Below, in pieces: positions 1 to 12,225 of a DNA stretch of 64,000 bases (its first letter is position 1; every line of letters starts with the position of its first letter). The notes under the pieces are model-generated. The model was not told the DNA's origin. It did not search any database and saw only the letters and a list, made by a program, of their open reading frames with translations. Source of the DNA: Heterostelium album PN500 (taxonomy: Eukaryota > Evosea > Eumycetozoa > Acytosteliales > Acytosteliaceae); assembly GCF_000004825.1 (NCBI RefSeq), contig NW_008805078.1:896069-960068 (forward strand). The letters run 5' to 3'. The position numbers were made by a program, and so were the translations under genes.

Positions 1-839
1 AATATCAGATACTCCATCACCAAAATAATGACTGCAACCAAACGCTTTAGTGCACTATACATTGGAATATTCAGTGATTTCAAACTATCCAGTCCAAGCA
101 ATACATTTACAACATAACATACTGATAATGGCATTAACTATAATATATAAAAAAAATAATTTTAATTAGATATGATCATATATTTAATATCAAAATATCA
201 TCTGACAAAAATAGATACCTTTTTAATTATTGAATAAGTTAAATTTGTTTGTATATTCAATATTTTCATATATTTTAAAAAGTGAAGAGTGGTAATCGAT
301 ACTATCATCTGGCAGAATAATAATACATTGGATGCTTCAAAATTGTAGGTGGTCATCACCTTTTTGTTAAATATAGTTTGACATAGACTGACTGACCCTG
401 AAATAGATGTTAATTCAATGCGCTATAGGTTGTTAAGATAAGATGATTAGATGATAATTATTTACCATAGAGAATTACAGCGAATGCACTCTTTGTTGAA
501 TCTGACCATGGATTTATCTTGAATTTAAATGCTTTCGAATTATTAAAACTAAATTGTTGTTCTTTTTCTATTTTCTTTATCTTTTTCTTTGGCACTGTCT
601 TGAATCAATGATTTATGTTCTTCAGCATGCTTATCTTTACCAGTAATACTACTTGTTATGTTGTTGTTGTTGGTGTTGTTGTCATGTTTATCATTATCAT
701 CTATCATTACAGTAGTTGTGATTGTACTGCTGCTCATTGACGGATGATGTTTGTCACTATGATGCTTATGAAGATGTTGGTGAACCTGATGAACTTGATT
801 CATTTTATTTCTTCTTTTACCTTTTAAATCTAATTTCAT
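1..839 (-). CDS. Nucleotide-sugar transporter, SLC35D-like (partial, runs off the left edge)
   Basis: Multi-membrane carrier expected to exchange nucleotide sugars for UMP/GMP across the Golgi or ER membrane. Three exon pieces are readable on the minus strand: about 466-540 and upstream, 219-397 and 1-137, joined by GT-AG introns 398-465 and 138-218. The first two pieces spell a helix ending in FNKKVMTTYNF, which matches the 'NKALLTTYGF' block of SLC35D1 and fringe-connection transporters. The third spells SLKSLNIPMYSALKRL, matching the 'TKKLSLPMFTVLRRFS' block. The family match is by eye and quite specific. The likely start is the ATG at 839, giving a hydrophilic His/Asn-rich N-terminal tail, but this tail (549-839) is one frame off the transporter exon. 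An unrecognised small intron or a sequence error must lie around 530-680. The C-terminal half lies outside the window. Confidence 0.72.
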
Positions 840-1398
840 TTATTTATATAAAACAATTTAATATTATGTTAAAATAAATGATTATTATTATTATTTATTT
901 ATTAATTTTATTAAAATAAGTAAATTAAACATTTAAATATAAATATATGAATATGAATATGGTAAGGTAACATTTGTTGTGATTTCAAACAACAACAACA
1001 TCTTATCTTATACAACCACTCTCACTTTCATTTTACTACTACTAAACATTTTACATACCTTTTTTTGATTTCAAACAAAAACTGGCTATTCATAAAAGAA
1101 ATTCTGCTGTTGTATTGTTGTGCTACTGTTTCTTTTTTAAAATGTATGTTATATTTGTGAGCAAGTGGTGTGTGTTAATAGTTTGTTCTTCAGTGCTTGA
1201 ACAATAATTAAAATTACCACCGCGATGCAAACGAAAAAAGTGTCGTCTATCAAAGACACCTTTTCTCAGGTTGTTAGGGGGTATTTTTTGTTTTTCTAAT
1301 TTCTATAAATTGATTAAATTGATTTATTAATAGATTTTATTTTTTTTTATTTTAAAAATATTAATTTATTTAATTTTATTTTATTTTATTTATTTTAT
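840..1398. other. AT-rich spacer
   Basis: Promoter side of the SLC35D-like gene and 3' side of the RhoGAP-like gene. It holds T-rich tracts and a 24-codon ORF at 1225-1299 (+) with a GTGTC/GACAC hairpin inside. No convincing gene was seen. Confidence 0.5.
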
Positions 1399-3676
1399 TT
1401 ATTTAGTAGTTCTTAGAACCAATTCTGAAAATGCTCTTGCCAATGATGGTATTGGATTATGATTTGGTGAATCGCTAATTGATCTTTGTGCTACCTTGTT
1501 AATCAATCTTAATAGTGATCCAATGATTGCTTTATTCTCTTCCGATAACTTCTTTATTAATTCTTTAATCGACTGTATTCTATCTTCTTGATTTTCTAAT
1601 CCTATTTTTTTTTATAAATTATTAGTATATATATTTTTTAGAATTATTATTATTATTATTAAATGTAATGCATTGTTAATTTTTGATCAAACTTACTTTC
1701 TGCTAATAACCATTCTTGGAAGAGTGATTTTGAGAGGAATGGATCGACTGTTTTAAAGAAATGCTTGAGGAGTTCCGATGCCATGTAGACATCGACTTGG
1801 TCACCTCCCATTGTGTTACCATTGACCTTGAGTGAGTCAGAGTAGACCTTACCCTCGTTGCTCGCAATCTGAGCACTCTGAATAAGCTGTTCTGACGTGA
1901 GATCACTAATAGTATCGAGATAACCAGATGTTTTCATGAGGATTGGCGATGTTTGATTCTTTATATTCGCTGGGAACAACTGTTCATGATTTAGAATCAT
2001 AATCTCCATTACAAATGAACCTGGTGGTTTATTGGCACTCGATGATGTTGATGTTGATGGTGGTGGTGATTTAGTAGTAGTAGTTGTTGTAGTTGTAGTT
2101 GGTTTAGAATTTATAACAGCTTGAGAAGGTGGTGTTACAACTGAGATAGCAGCTGGTTTTGGTTTAAAAGAAGATGATGAAGATGGTTGTTGTGTTTGAG
2201 CTGTTGTTGTTGTCGTTGTTGTTGGTAATTGAGTTGAAGAGGTTGTAGTTGTTGTTGATGTTTGAAGTGGTGCGACAATGGGTGCCGGTTTGATGATTGG
2301 TGATGAGATTGGTGTTGTCGTTGGTTTGACACCGCCGTTCGCCGTCAAATTGGAAGTTGGTTGTGAAATGTTCAGTGGTGAAGGTGATGTTATATTGCTA
2401 TGAGTATTTACATTGTTATTGTTTTTGCCTATTGAGTTTCCGCTACCATTCATATTATTAACAACCAAACCATTGGAACTACCAATACTATTGCTCTTCT
2501 TCTCTGACTCAACATTATTAACATGTAAATTATTCAAACTTGAAGTTCTAGTATTATTCGTTAGAGGTGTAACATTATTACTACTACTATTGTTATTGTT
2601 ATTATAAGTATTTGAAGGTGATGATCTTTGTTGTTGTTGTATTCCATTTGTATTAATATTTGATAAACTATTACTATTACTGTTTGGTATTATATGGTTA
2701 GAGTATTGAGGAACGGAATGTTCGTTGGTGGCGTGCAACAGGTATGACTTCTCGGTTTGTTGGTCGTGTAGCGCGTGGTAGAGCATGTGAACTTGGTGTT
2801 CTAATCCACGCACACGAGCAACATCGACCATACGCTCGTCGGTGATGAGATCGGGACCGCACTCGAGAATCTGCACGATTCCAGAGACGTAGATCTCCGA
2901 GGCGATGCGCGCAGCCTCACGTCTTGCAAGCTCACGAATCAAGTCCTGCTTGATGTAGTAGTGATCTTTGATGCGTGCACTGCACGACTGGAATACCGGG
3001 TGCAGCTTAAAGTAGTCGCTAAAGTAGCCCTCGCGAATCTTGAGGTAGAGACGCTCCAGCTCGATGTCCCACTTTGAGAGGTCACGCTCGATCGTGTTGC
3101 AGTGCTCGTAGAGTTTGGTGACTTCGTTGCACACCGACACGAAACGATCTCGCAACTCACGGACACTGCGCTTCTCGATCTTCAAGAATGCAATGGCGGC
3201 TTCGACTTGTTTCTTTTGTTTCTCGAGTTCCAGCACCTTCTTTGACTTCTCTTTCGATTTGAACTTCTTCTTCTTGGACGCCTCCTCTATGGAGAGATCT
3301 AGCATTTGATACTGCTGTGCAAGATCGGTCATGAACGTGAGAATTGTATTGCGAACGGCATCGCAGTCTGCTACGATCTGTGCGTTTTGTTTGAGTTCGG
3401 TGTTGACTTGCTTCTTTGTGATACGACGTTCGAGTATCTGGTGAATCTCTGTCGATAGATTGTGAAGACTGGATGTCAACAACACTCTATTCTTAAACTG
3501 TATTCTTTCAATACGATACTTTGCATTGTTCAACACCTCTGATATCTTTTGATTGATATCCTCTGTGATAACACTGGTCGCAGCAGTATGAAGTAGATTA
3601 TTAATCGATGTATTCAATGCTGATTCTCTCTTTAACAATGATGGTGATGAGTTGTTATTATTAGCTTGTTGTTGGA

Positions 3677-3707
<31 letters not shown>

Positions 3708-4813
3708 ATATTGTTGTTGAATTTGATGATTTGGTGTGATTGTAGGTGATCGCTTTCTACCAGTGTTTGGTGAGAATTCTCCACTGTTATTAATAACAGA
3801 TTTAGTTGCACCACTAATAGTATTAGGTGTAGCAGTAGCAGTAGTAGTTGTGGTAGTAGTTGTTGCTGTTGTTGTATTGATGGGTGGTTTCTGACCGGTT
3901 GATTTAATAGGTGTGTTGTTGGTTGTCTTTAACAACTGAATCTTCTTTTTCTTCAACTCCAAATCACCTTTAATCTCATTGAGTTGATTATCTAGATCTA
4001 CAATTACACTGGAATGATCTTTAGCGACATCCTTACTCTTCTTATACTCCTTCATAAGAGTGAGTAACTTTTCTTTGTTGATAGTAACATTATCGTTATC
4101 ATGATTGTCACCATTGTTGTTGTTGTTGTTGTTACCACCATTGTTGTTATTATTATTATTATTATTACTATTACTACTGTTATAACTTGTTGTTAAATCA
4201 TCTAGATCCTTCTCGATTGTCTCGTAGAAACGTGTTTCCTCTTCGGTTGGTATGAGTGTCGCCGCTGCCTTGGCACTGGACGATATCGAAGAGAGCGATA
4301 GATTACTCTTGGAATGAGGCAGATCTGTGTGGTGGTGGTGGTGGTGGTGATGATGACTACCACCATGATTCGAGTCGAGATCATCATCGAGATTGTCGTA
4401 CTCCTCTGGCAGTGTGTATACTTGGTCATGCAAGATCTCGCGTGACAACGGACCAATCACAGACTTTCTCAAGACATCTCTGAGATCGGATATCTCATCG
4501 ATAAGCTGACCTCTCTTGACGTCGTTCTTGTGCAATGTTTTATATTTGATAGTCCTACTGAAATCCCAACCTGTATGATCATCCTTATTGAAATCCTCTA
4601 CATTGCTATCTTCTTTTAAATTAATTTTCTAAAAATAGTTGGTTGTAAAAAATAATTTATTTTAGAAATTATTATTTAATTTTTTTTTTTTTTTTCGTAG
4701 TTGCATATGATTGTTGTTCAATCAGATAGTCCATCTAATTGTATAACTTTTCTGAAACTTACTTTTCCACCATCAGACATTGGTGATTGAATTACACCAC
4801 CTTTTGTTGTCAT
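1399..4813 (-). CDS. Coiled-coil protein with C-terminal RhoGAP-like domain
   Basis: About 1061 residues from three exons: 4763-4813 (17 codons), 1697-4628 and 1399-1601, all with GT-AG borders that keep frame. The start is the ATG at 4813, because the first exon splices in phase to KINLKEDSNVEDF. Domains in order: acidic/His-rich N-terminus; low-complexity N, Q and T tracts; a basic helical region rich in K/E (about residues 390-640); a second low-complexity stretch; and, at the C-terminus, a module whose end reads LSEENKAIIGSLLRLINKVA, resembling the RhoGAP helix 'LPxxNrxLLxxLlxfLxxVa'. RhoGAP domains stimulate GTP hydrolysis by Rho-family GTPases. The usual arginine finger (G-x-x-R-x-S-G) is not evident; the matching spot reads MKTSGYL. 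The domain may therefore be degenerate or only a binding module. The fold call is an inference from a short motif. Confidence 0.62.
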
Positions 4814-6724
4814 TTTTTTTTTAATCTAGAATATTTATATAAATGTTATTCCACTCCAAACTTTATTCTTTCTTTCTAATCTATATATATTATATATTTG
4901 TTGAATAATATATTTTATCTATCTATGAAATTTAAAAATATTAATATTAATAATCACTATTTTTATCTATAAAAATGTTATTTATTAAAATATTATTGTT
5001 ATTATTATTTCTTCTGATTTTACAAATTATTGTTATGATTTATTTTCTATTATATAATTATAATAAATCAATATTAAATTAATTGTACAAATTGATATTA
5101 TTTATTTTTGATTTGATATGATTGATTGATTGACTGATTGATTTTTGTGATGTGTGAGTGTTAATTAATATCGGATGGTGGTCCCTATCTAGAGTTATAT
5201 CAGTTCTACCCAATTTTATTTTTATTTTTATTTTTATTATTTTTAAAATGGTTATACTATATGATTGATTTATGAGTTTTGGTAAGAATGATTTGTTAGG
5301 TAGAGGAGTGAATTTGATGATGGTAACTAGCTGTCCTGTTTTCAACCAAAATTATTTTTGCATTTTTAGATATTAAAGTAGGGGATGGGGATCAGATTTT
5401 TTTGAATAAAAAAAAATAAAAATAAAAATAAAAAAACTTTTTTTTTTTTAAAGGTTATCATTTTTCACAAAGTTTGATACTCTTCGATTTGTTTAGTTAT
5501 GATGATATTCTTTTTCATAGGGTCTATAACACCCAGGTGAATGTGATAAAAACTAAACTATGAATATTCACTATACAATATTGTTGACTTGTCATTATTG
5601 GATTTGTACTTTTTTTTTTTTTTTTTTTCATGATTTTTCGATTTCCAAAAGGTATGCAAATATGTTGATTATTTATGTCATTGGTAATGATGATGGTAAA
5701 ACATTCGAATTCGTAATTAAATAGTGGAATATACATATGATTTGTTACACACCTAGTAATGATTTATCAATACACATATTAATTTGGTATTATAACACCA
5801 GTATTTATTGATGAAGTAATATTTATGATGATTGTAATTGTAAAGATTGTTGATTTGAGTGAAAATTGACTTTGCTATTTTTTGTTTTTAACTTTGCTAA
5901 ATAAAATAAATGTTCATATTGATTAATCTTGGTAATTTAAAATATTAAATATCTAAGATTGAAATAAACAGTAAAATATATCATCAAAATACTCTATCAC
6001 CCATCCATAAATGATTGTTGATGAATTCTTTGAAAAGATTTGATGTTGTTTTTTTTTGAGTTACTATATTCTTACTTTATTATTATAATATATCTAACAA
6101 TCCTATCTTGTAATATTTGCTAGTTGTTGATAAATAAACATAATAGATATTTTTCTAATTATATGAATGGAATTGAAAACAGCGTTGCAAAGTTATGCAA
6201 GTGGGGATCACTCCCGCTCATCTACCACAATCATTAAAAAAAAAAAAAAAAAAAAAAAATCAAATCAAAAACAAAAAAAAATGAATAACGGTAATGAGAA
6301 TTGTGTTGAAGGCTTGATAGCCCCGACAAAAAAAACACCAATATAAAACAAATCAAAAAAAAAAAAAAAAAAAAAACAAAAATTTGTAAAAAGTGTTGAG
6401 TGCCTTTAAGAAACCGAACACTCATTTACATCCTCCTTTCGGGTGTTTTTTTTTTTTTGATTTGTTTGTTTGACCAATTTTTTTTTTAATTAAAAATCTC
6501 ACCAAATTTCGTTGCTATTTGATTGAAGTTGGAGTGAGAGTGAATTTGAATCGGCAAAATTAACATAATTTAATGGGATGGATGTTGTCTTTCTACGGCA
6601 ATATTTGCAGTGTTCTTCATCATCATGATCGACATGGGTCGTGATCTATTTATTTTTTACGATCATCAGTCAAACAACAACACAAAATGTTTTGTTATTA
6701 TTATTATTGTATTTTATTTTATTA
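4814..6724. other. Long AT-rich spacer with two hairpin-forming islands
   Basis: 5' flank of the RhoGAP-like gene and 3' flank of HIBCH. Mostly poly(A)/poly(T) and short repeats; ORFs here are low-complexity and not credible. Two less AT-rich islands at about 6180-6235 and 6300-6460 can form stems and are separated by long A-runs (see findings). Confidence 0.5.
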
Positions 6725-8463
6725 TTATTGGTGAATTCCATTGATATTGAAGGAACTTCCCAGTTGAAGATCTTGGCCCAATGGCAATGGTGAGAAGTAT
6801 CTGTCGATTTGACTGTCGGTGACCTCCTCAAGGGTTGCAGGTTGCCACTTTGGTTTTTGATCTTTGTCAACGACCACTGCACGCACACCTTCAAAAAAGT
6901 CGGGTGACTCCAAACATCTAATAGCAATTCTGTATTCCATTGTAAAGATTTCTTCCAGTGATCTATTACCTTCTTTAACTTGTCTAAAAGCAATCTAATG
7001 TAATTGAATAACGAAAATGTTAGACAACAAAAATTTAAAAACAAAACAGCTCAATTAAAGATGATAACATACTTTAACACTGGTCGGTGATTTAGTACGT
7101 ATTAATTTGACTAAATCGGAACCCCATTTGGTTTTAGATGCTTCCAAAGCATCCAAAATCTCTTGTACATTATTGAATCGGTTAGCAAAACATTGTTGGA
7201 TGAGAGGCCAGTCTTGTAACAGTTTAGATGGTTCTAAACAATTATATTTAAAAACTTAGTAATCTAATATTCTTCATTAATTCTATATATACACTTACGT
7301 TTTGGTTGAGATGCAAACTCATTGATGATTGCTTCAATTTTATTTCTGTCTTGTGAGTTGACTAGTGTAATAAGTTTTCTTTCCAACTCTGGTAGTTTCG
7401 ATGACTCTACATAGTGTGTTGCAATTCCAAACTTGCTATAATAATTTAGTTGAGTAGGTTTATAGAATTGAATTAGTATTGAATGATCATGAAAACAACA
7501 AAAGCTATATCGACACTTACAGACAATCAGCACCACTTATACTCTTTCCAGTTATACCTAAATAGTTACCAAGTGAATCTGGTAATCTAGCTAAAAAGTA
7601 TGATCCTCCAACATCTGGGAATAATCCAATTGCTAATTGTTTGATTGATATAGATTGAAAAAGAATTTTATTAATTAAATAGTTTGTTTGAGGATGATTG
7701 TTTTGTTTTGTTTTTAAATACATACAAACTTCAGGCATTGCCCAAACAGTTCTTTCAGTTACAATTCTAAAAGTTGAATGAATAGATACACCTAAACCTC
7801 CACCCACTGAAATGAACGGGAAAAGAAGTTAATTAGCAATCAATAAGCTTAACATTTATAATAAATATAGTAATATAGTTTTAAAAAACATACTTGAAAT
7901 ACCATCCCAAAATACAACGGTTGGTTTTTTCAAAGTGGCGGCAGTGTAATCCATATTATATTCATGTGTAAAGAAATATTTTGGGAAAGAATATCCTAGT
8001 TTTCTAGTTTGTGAAGTAAGTTCTATATTTATATTGTATAGATTAGATATTGAGATGAATGTTAGATTTGAAATTGTATCAAATTTGATATGAATAACTA
8101 CTACTACTACTACTACGAACCTTTAATATCACCACCAGCACAATATGCTTTCTCACCGGCACCTTTTAGTACCAAGAGATGAGCATTATCATTGTTGGCA
8201 TAGTTTAACAATTTCTTATTTAAATTTACAAAGATATGTGTATTTAGTACATTTAATTGCTTCAAACGGTTCAATGTAATGACAGTTGTATTATTCTCGT
8301 GTTTCTCCAACAAAACGCTATCGTTTTCATTTGATTGCTGTTGCTGTTGATTCATCTTTGATTTCAATGTTGATTGTTGTTGTTGTGAAACAGATGCAAC
8401 TGATATAATATGTTCACCGATTACATTGATTCTCTTTATTGATTTCTCCATAATGGTTGTCAT
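6725..8463 (-). CDS. hibch: 3-hydroxyisobutyryl-CoA hydrolase (HIBCH), mitochondrial valine catabolism
   Basis: Crotonase-fold thioesterase that releases 3-hydroxyisobutyrate from its CoA ester in valine breakdown. Seven exons (8121-8463, 7894-8022, 7726-7806, 7521-7632, 7299-7435, 7073-7233, 6725-6994) join in frame to about 410 residues, close to the family's usual ~385 plus an N-terminal extension. Visible motifs: [15 protein letters not shown] (oxyanion-hole region), [18 protein letters not shown], and [20 protein letters not shown], which carries the Glu and Asp expected for catalysis; the C-terminal half has the FxxVREGxRAVVxDKDxxPxW type end. The first ~45 residues are Ser/Gln-rich with few acidic residues and could act as a mitochondrial leader, but they also contain a Q-run. 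It is head-to-head with the TMEM53-like gene across a 733-bp spacer that should hold both promoters. Confidence 0.93.
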
Positions 8464-9196
8464 ATTTTTAGGTATTTACTGTAGTAATATTATTATTGTA
8501 TGTTAAAATATTTAATATATAAAATGAATGTGTATAGTAAATGCAATGATGATGATGAATCAAAAGTAATCAAATAAATGAGATTTCAAACTAAAAAGAA
8601 AAAGAAAACTGCTAAATTTCAACCTAAAACACAAAAAAACTGCTCATAACAATTTCTATTTTTTTTTTTTAACTTCTTCACCACATTGTTCCTTAAAAGG
8701 AAAATACTTTGTACTAAGCATCAAGATAATATCTCAATTAATTTGAATGTGTAGCTTTTTAGTGATGCAATAAAAATAATAAAAAATAATGAAGTTAATT
8801 AATCTTATTAATTTTAATATTTTATTGCAGAAGAATAAAAATATCTAAAATTAAATAAATTAAATAGAAATTAAAAAAAAGGTACTAAAAAGTCATAATT
8901 TTTGAGTTAATTTATTCATTTTTCCCAGACAACGTCATCCTCTTCTAAAAAAAGTTAAAAAAACTGTGAAAAATGTCATAAATAACTATCAACATGATGA
9001 TGTTTTGGTAAAAACAGTGGTTTTAAACAAAATTTGCGAAATTTTATTTTTAATCAGAGTCGTTTGGTTCGAAAATAACAACATATTTAAATGTTAGATG
9101 AAATCAATCAAATCAATTTGAGTCTTGTTTAAACAACATTATCACAATTGTGTTTGTGTGTTTAATTTGCTATAATTATATTTATTATCGATAGAA
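8464..9196. other. Divergent promoter region between HIBCH and TMEM53-like genes
   Basis: AT-rich, with T/A homopolymer tracts and no ORF worth calling. Both flanking genes are transcribed outwards from it. Confidence 0.55.
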
Positions 9197-10265
9197 ATGA
9201 CTGAAGTATTAAAATATTCACCTGCTCTAGTTGGTAGCGATATCCCGAATTTGACAAGCAAGTCAAAGAATCTCAAGGAGGAATCGAGACCTTTGGTATT
9301 ATTATACGGTTGGATGGGTTCACAACCTGTCTATCTAAATAAGTACGCTCAACAATGGACCCAAAGAGGTTACAATGTATTCGCCTATTGTCCAAGTACT
9401 CTTGAAACGTATGTAGATCGCCTAAATAATTTCAAAATAATTTGTTGTTAATTATTATTAATTCATTCATTCTTGATAACAATTGTAATCAAATCAATCT
9501 AGATTCTTCCCACCATACCGTGTCAAACAAATCAATAATAAAATGCTACCAATCGTAAAAGGATACATTAAGGATCACCCACAATGCCAGGGTATCATTT
9601 TCCACTGTTTTTCGAATGGAGGTGGTTTCTACTACTCTGAAATAATTCATGAAATGGTGAATAATCCTGTATGTTATGTTATTATATTTCATAATCCAAC
9701 CAATGATGATCATTACTAATAATAACAATTATTTATCTAAAAGGAATTCCAACATCTACATCAGTTTATGAAGGGAACCGTATTCGATAGTTTACCATCG
9801 TTGTCAATGAATGCCGGTTTAAGAGCTGCTCGTATCAGTGGCGGTTTACTTGTCTACCTATTTGTAAAGATATTAATGTTCCCATTGATGATATTGTTTA
9901 TGGGTGATCATTGGGAAAGATATAAAAGAAATCTTTCACATGAAAAGGTAAGAATATACAAATATATATATATATTTACTTCACAATTACTAATATATCT
10001 TTTTGTTTGTACTTATATAAAGAATGTTTGGCCACACCTTGTAATATACAGTAAAGATGATTCGATTGTAACAGTAGATCAAGTTGAAATACTTATCGAT
10101 TTGCTAAAGAATAAGACATTGGCAAAGAAGCCAAACTTGTATCTGGAAACATGCTTTGACAATTCTCCGCATGTCTGTCACTTGCGAACTCATCCAAAAG
10201 AATACGGTGAAAGTATGGATCAGTTAGTAGAGAGAATTTTCCAACATGCTACAGAAGCTGCCTAA
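9197..10265 (+). CDS. tmem53: TMEM53-like (DUF829) alpha/beta-hydrolase-fold protein
   Basis: Four exons (9197-9408, 9503-9668, 9744-9947, 10023-10265) give about 274 residues, matching the ~277 of human TMEM53, a nuclear-envelope protein of the DUF829 family. Visible landmarks: LVLLYGWMGSQPVYLNKYAQ near the N-terminus, FHCFSNGGGFYY (nucleophile-elbow-like GxSxG variant, here C-F-S-N-G), IYSKDDSIV (acid position) and SPHVCHLRTHPKEY (His region), followed by a short C-terminal helix. A hydrophobic segment, GGLLVYLFVKILMFPLMILF, lies in the middle and could anchor the protein. Intron phases agree throughout, so the model is firm. The enzymatic activity of this family is not well established, so none is assigned. 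Confidence 0.88.
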
Positions 10266-10390
10266 ATAATACAATCAATCATTAAAAAACATAAATAACA
10301 TTGTAATACATTGAAATTATTGTCATTTTAACAAAAAAAAACTTTAATTTTTTTTCCTTTTTTGGTGTGCATTAATTTTAAAAAAAATTT

Positions 10391-10402
10391 AAAAAAGGCG
10401 GG
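10391..10402 (+). promoter_or_regulatory. E2F-like box upstream of Ctf8
   Basis: An A-run followed by GGCGGG stands alone in very AT-rich DNA 109 bases upstream of the Ctf8 start codon. E2F/DP factors bind TTT-S-GCGC/GGCGGG-type sites and drive S-phase genes; dictyostelids have Rb/E2F homologues. The binding itself is inferred. A matching box lies before the Claspin-like gene. Confidence 0.45.
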
Positions 10403-10510
10403 TATAATGATGATTGTGATCAAGCAAGTTAATCATTTTTTTTAAAGGTGTTTGATTGATCAATCAATATTAAGAATATATATATATATAGAATAATATA
10501 GAATATAAAT

Positions 10511-11135
10511 ATGATTATAATTAATAAACCATCAAATGCAGATGAAGATGAGCAGAAACGTTGGTGCATTCTAGAGTTTCAAGGTTGTTTCGAAGATAGT
10601 ACTCCATCAAAGTTATCGAATGAAGTATTGGGTGAATTAATTCATAAAGAAAAGGTATGATTATTAGCTATTACATGTAGTTAAAATTCATTTATTTATT
10701 AAGTCATTAATTCATTTTAAAAATAATATAATAAAGGATATATATCAATTACAAATAGGTAATCAAATGTTTGAAGGTAAAGATATAAAGTTAAAGAATC
10801 CTTTGTTAGTAATTAGAAAAGTTTCAACTGGCCCCAATAATAATAATGGAAATAGCAATGGTAGTAGTAGTACAGATGATAAAGATAGCAGTAATAATAA
10901 TATAACAGAATATGAAGTGAATACATTAATTTATAGTAAGATATGTTTTACCAATCGTCCATCTACTATTATCGCACAGCAGAGTGTCAAATACGGGTCA
11001 CCACAGCATAGAAAGTCACCTTCTTCATCACCATCTTCCTCTCCAATGTCAACGACACCCGAGAAGATAGACATGGCAACCGTATCACCAATGAAATCAT
11101 CGCCAATACAACAACCGAAATTCACACAAGACTAA
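10511..11135 (+). CDS. ctf8: Ctf8, subunit of the Ctf18-Dcc1-Ctf8 clamp loader
   Basis: Two exons (10511-10654, 10737-11135) encode about 180 residues. The start is the first ATG, and exon 1 gives WCILEFQGCFED, matching the 'W.LvElQG.lE' opening of Ctf8. Exon 2 follows in frame with LQIGNQMFEGKDIKLKNPLL ('iGnH.LeGk...L.KPlavl') and then IYSKICFTNRPSTII ('vv.kKilFk.RPkPiI'). These are the three conserved blocks of the family. Ctf8 joins Ctf18 and Dcc1 in an alternative RFC complex that loads PCNA and supports sister-chromatid cohesion and fork checkpoint signalling in the nucleus. Between blocks 2 and 3 lies an N/S/G-rich insert, and the C-terminus is a Ser/Pro tail, both typical amoeba additions. 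Confidence 0.85.
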
Positions 11136-12225
11136 GACTCTGTAGTCTTTCTTTCTTTTTAAAAATAAAAATTGTAAATATTTATAAAACTTACTCGCTC
11201 AAACAACATATTATATATAAAACAACAAAGATAGATATTATAATATTATTTAGAATAATTTATAAAACAAAACAATTTTAAACAATTAATATTGTTCAAC
11301 ATGTTGAACTTGCAATATAATTTGTCAATATCAACCAACCAACCAATGAAATTATTATTATATTAATATCATCGGTGTGATGATAACAATCCTTTTTTTT
11401 TTGTTTTTTTTTCAATCATATCAATTAAATCATAAACAACGACAATAGCCATCAAATATCAAGATAATACAAGTTATTTTTATTACTATAAAGAGTATTT
11501 TTATCTTTATATATTTATATAATCTTTGTTTTGAGACAAAAAATGTTTATTATTAAACACCCCTCCATTCATCATGATGGACAAATTATTATTTAAAACA
11601 CGGATATGAGGGTTAATCCTATTTATTTCAACACAACAATATTACCATCAAAATGTGTGTGTGTCAGTGTGTTTATTGTGGTGAAGTAATTGTTTAATAT
11701 GAAAGTACAACCAAAAGTATACAATGTGTTTTTATATAATATAAATCTTATCCTACAATCCAATCAAATAATTTAAGCATCAAAAAAATAAATATAATAA
11801 ATTAAACAATAGGCAAAATTCAAAAACAGTAAGAGCATTATTTATAAAAATTTGATTGTTATTTGTAGGTGGGAGATGTTGTTTTTGATTGATGGTTGTG
11901 GTAGTTGACCCGGCAACAGTGCCAGTCACACACACATAATCATAATCATAATAATAATGACAATTAAACAACAATTAAAGAAGGATAATAAAAAAGAGGA
12001 AAAGAAGAAAAGGAAAATAAATGATTGTTGTTGTTGAAAACGGACAATTGTTTTTGGGGATAGAGTGAGATATATGGTTGTTTTTTTATTTATTTATAAA
12101 TAATATAGTAATAATAATAATATCTTTATATAAATATATATGTCTAAATTTCTAAATTAATTTTAGTTATAGTTATTTTGTTTTTTTAACATTTTCTATT
12201 TTAATAATAATTTTTATTTATTAAA
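11136..12225. other. Spacer upstream of the LRR/TIG/EGF gene
   Basis: About 1.1 kb, AT-rich, with short GT-repeat and CA-repeat patches (about 11653-11672 and 11927-11937) that resemble the CA-rich elements found in developmental promoters. No gene seen. Confidence 0.45.

Noticed and set aside
1225-1299. 24-codon ORF MQTKKVSSIKDTFSQ... on the plus strand
   Set aside because: Looks like a plausible exon start, but there is no following exon before the convergent gene at 1399; too short to support.
5079-5345. 88-codon frame on the minus strand
   Set aside because: Contains IKIKIKIK and similar runs from simple repeats; typical spacer translation.
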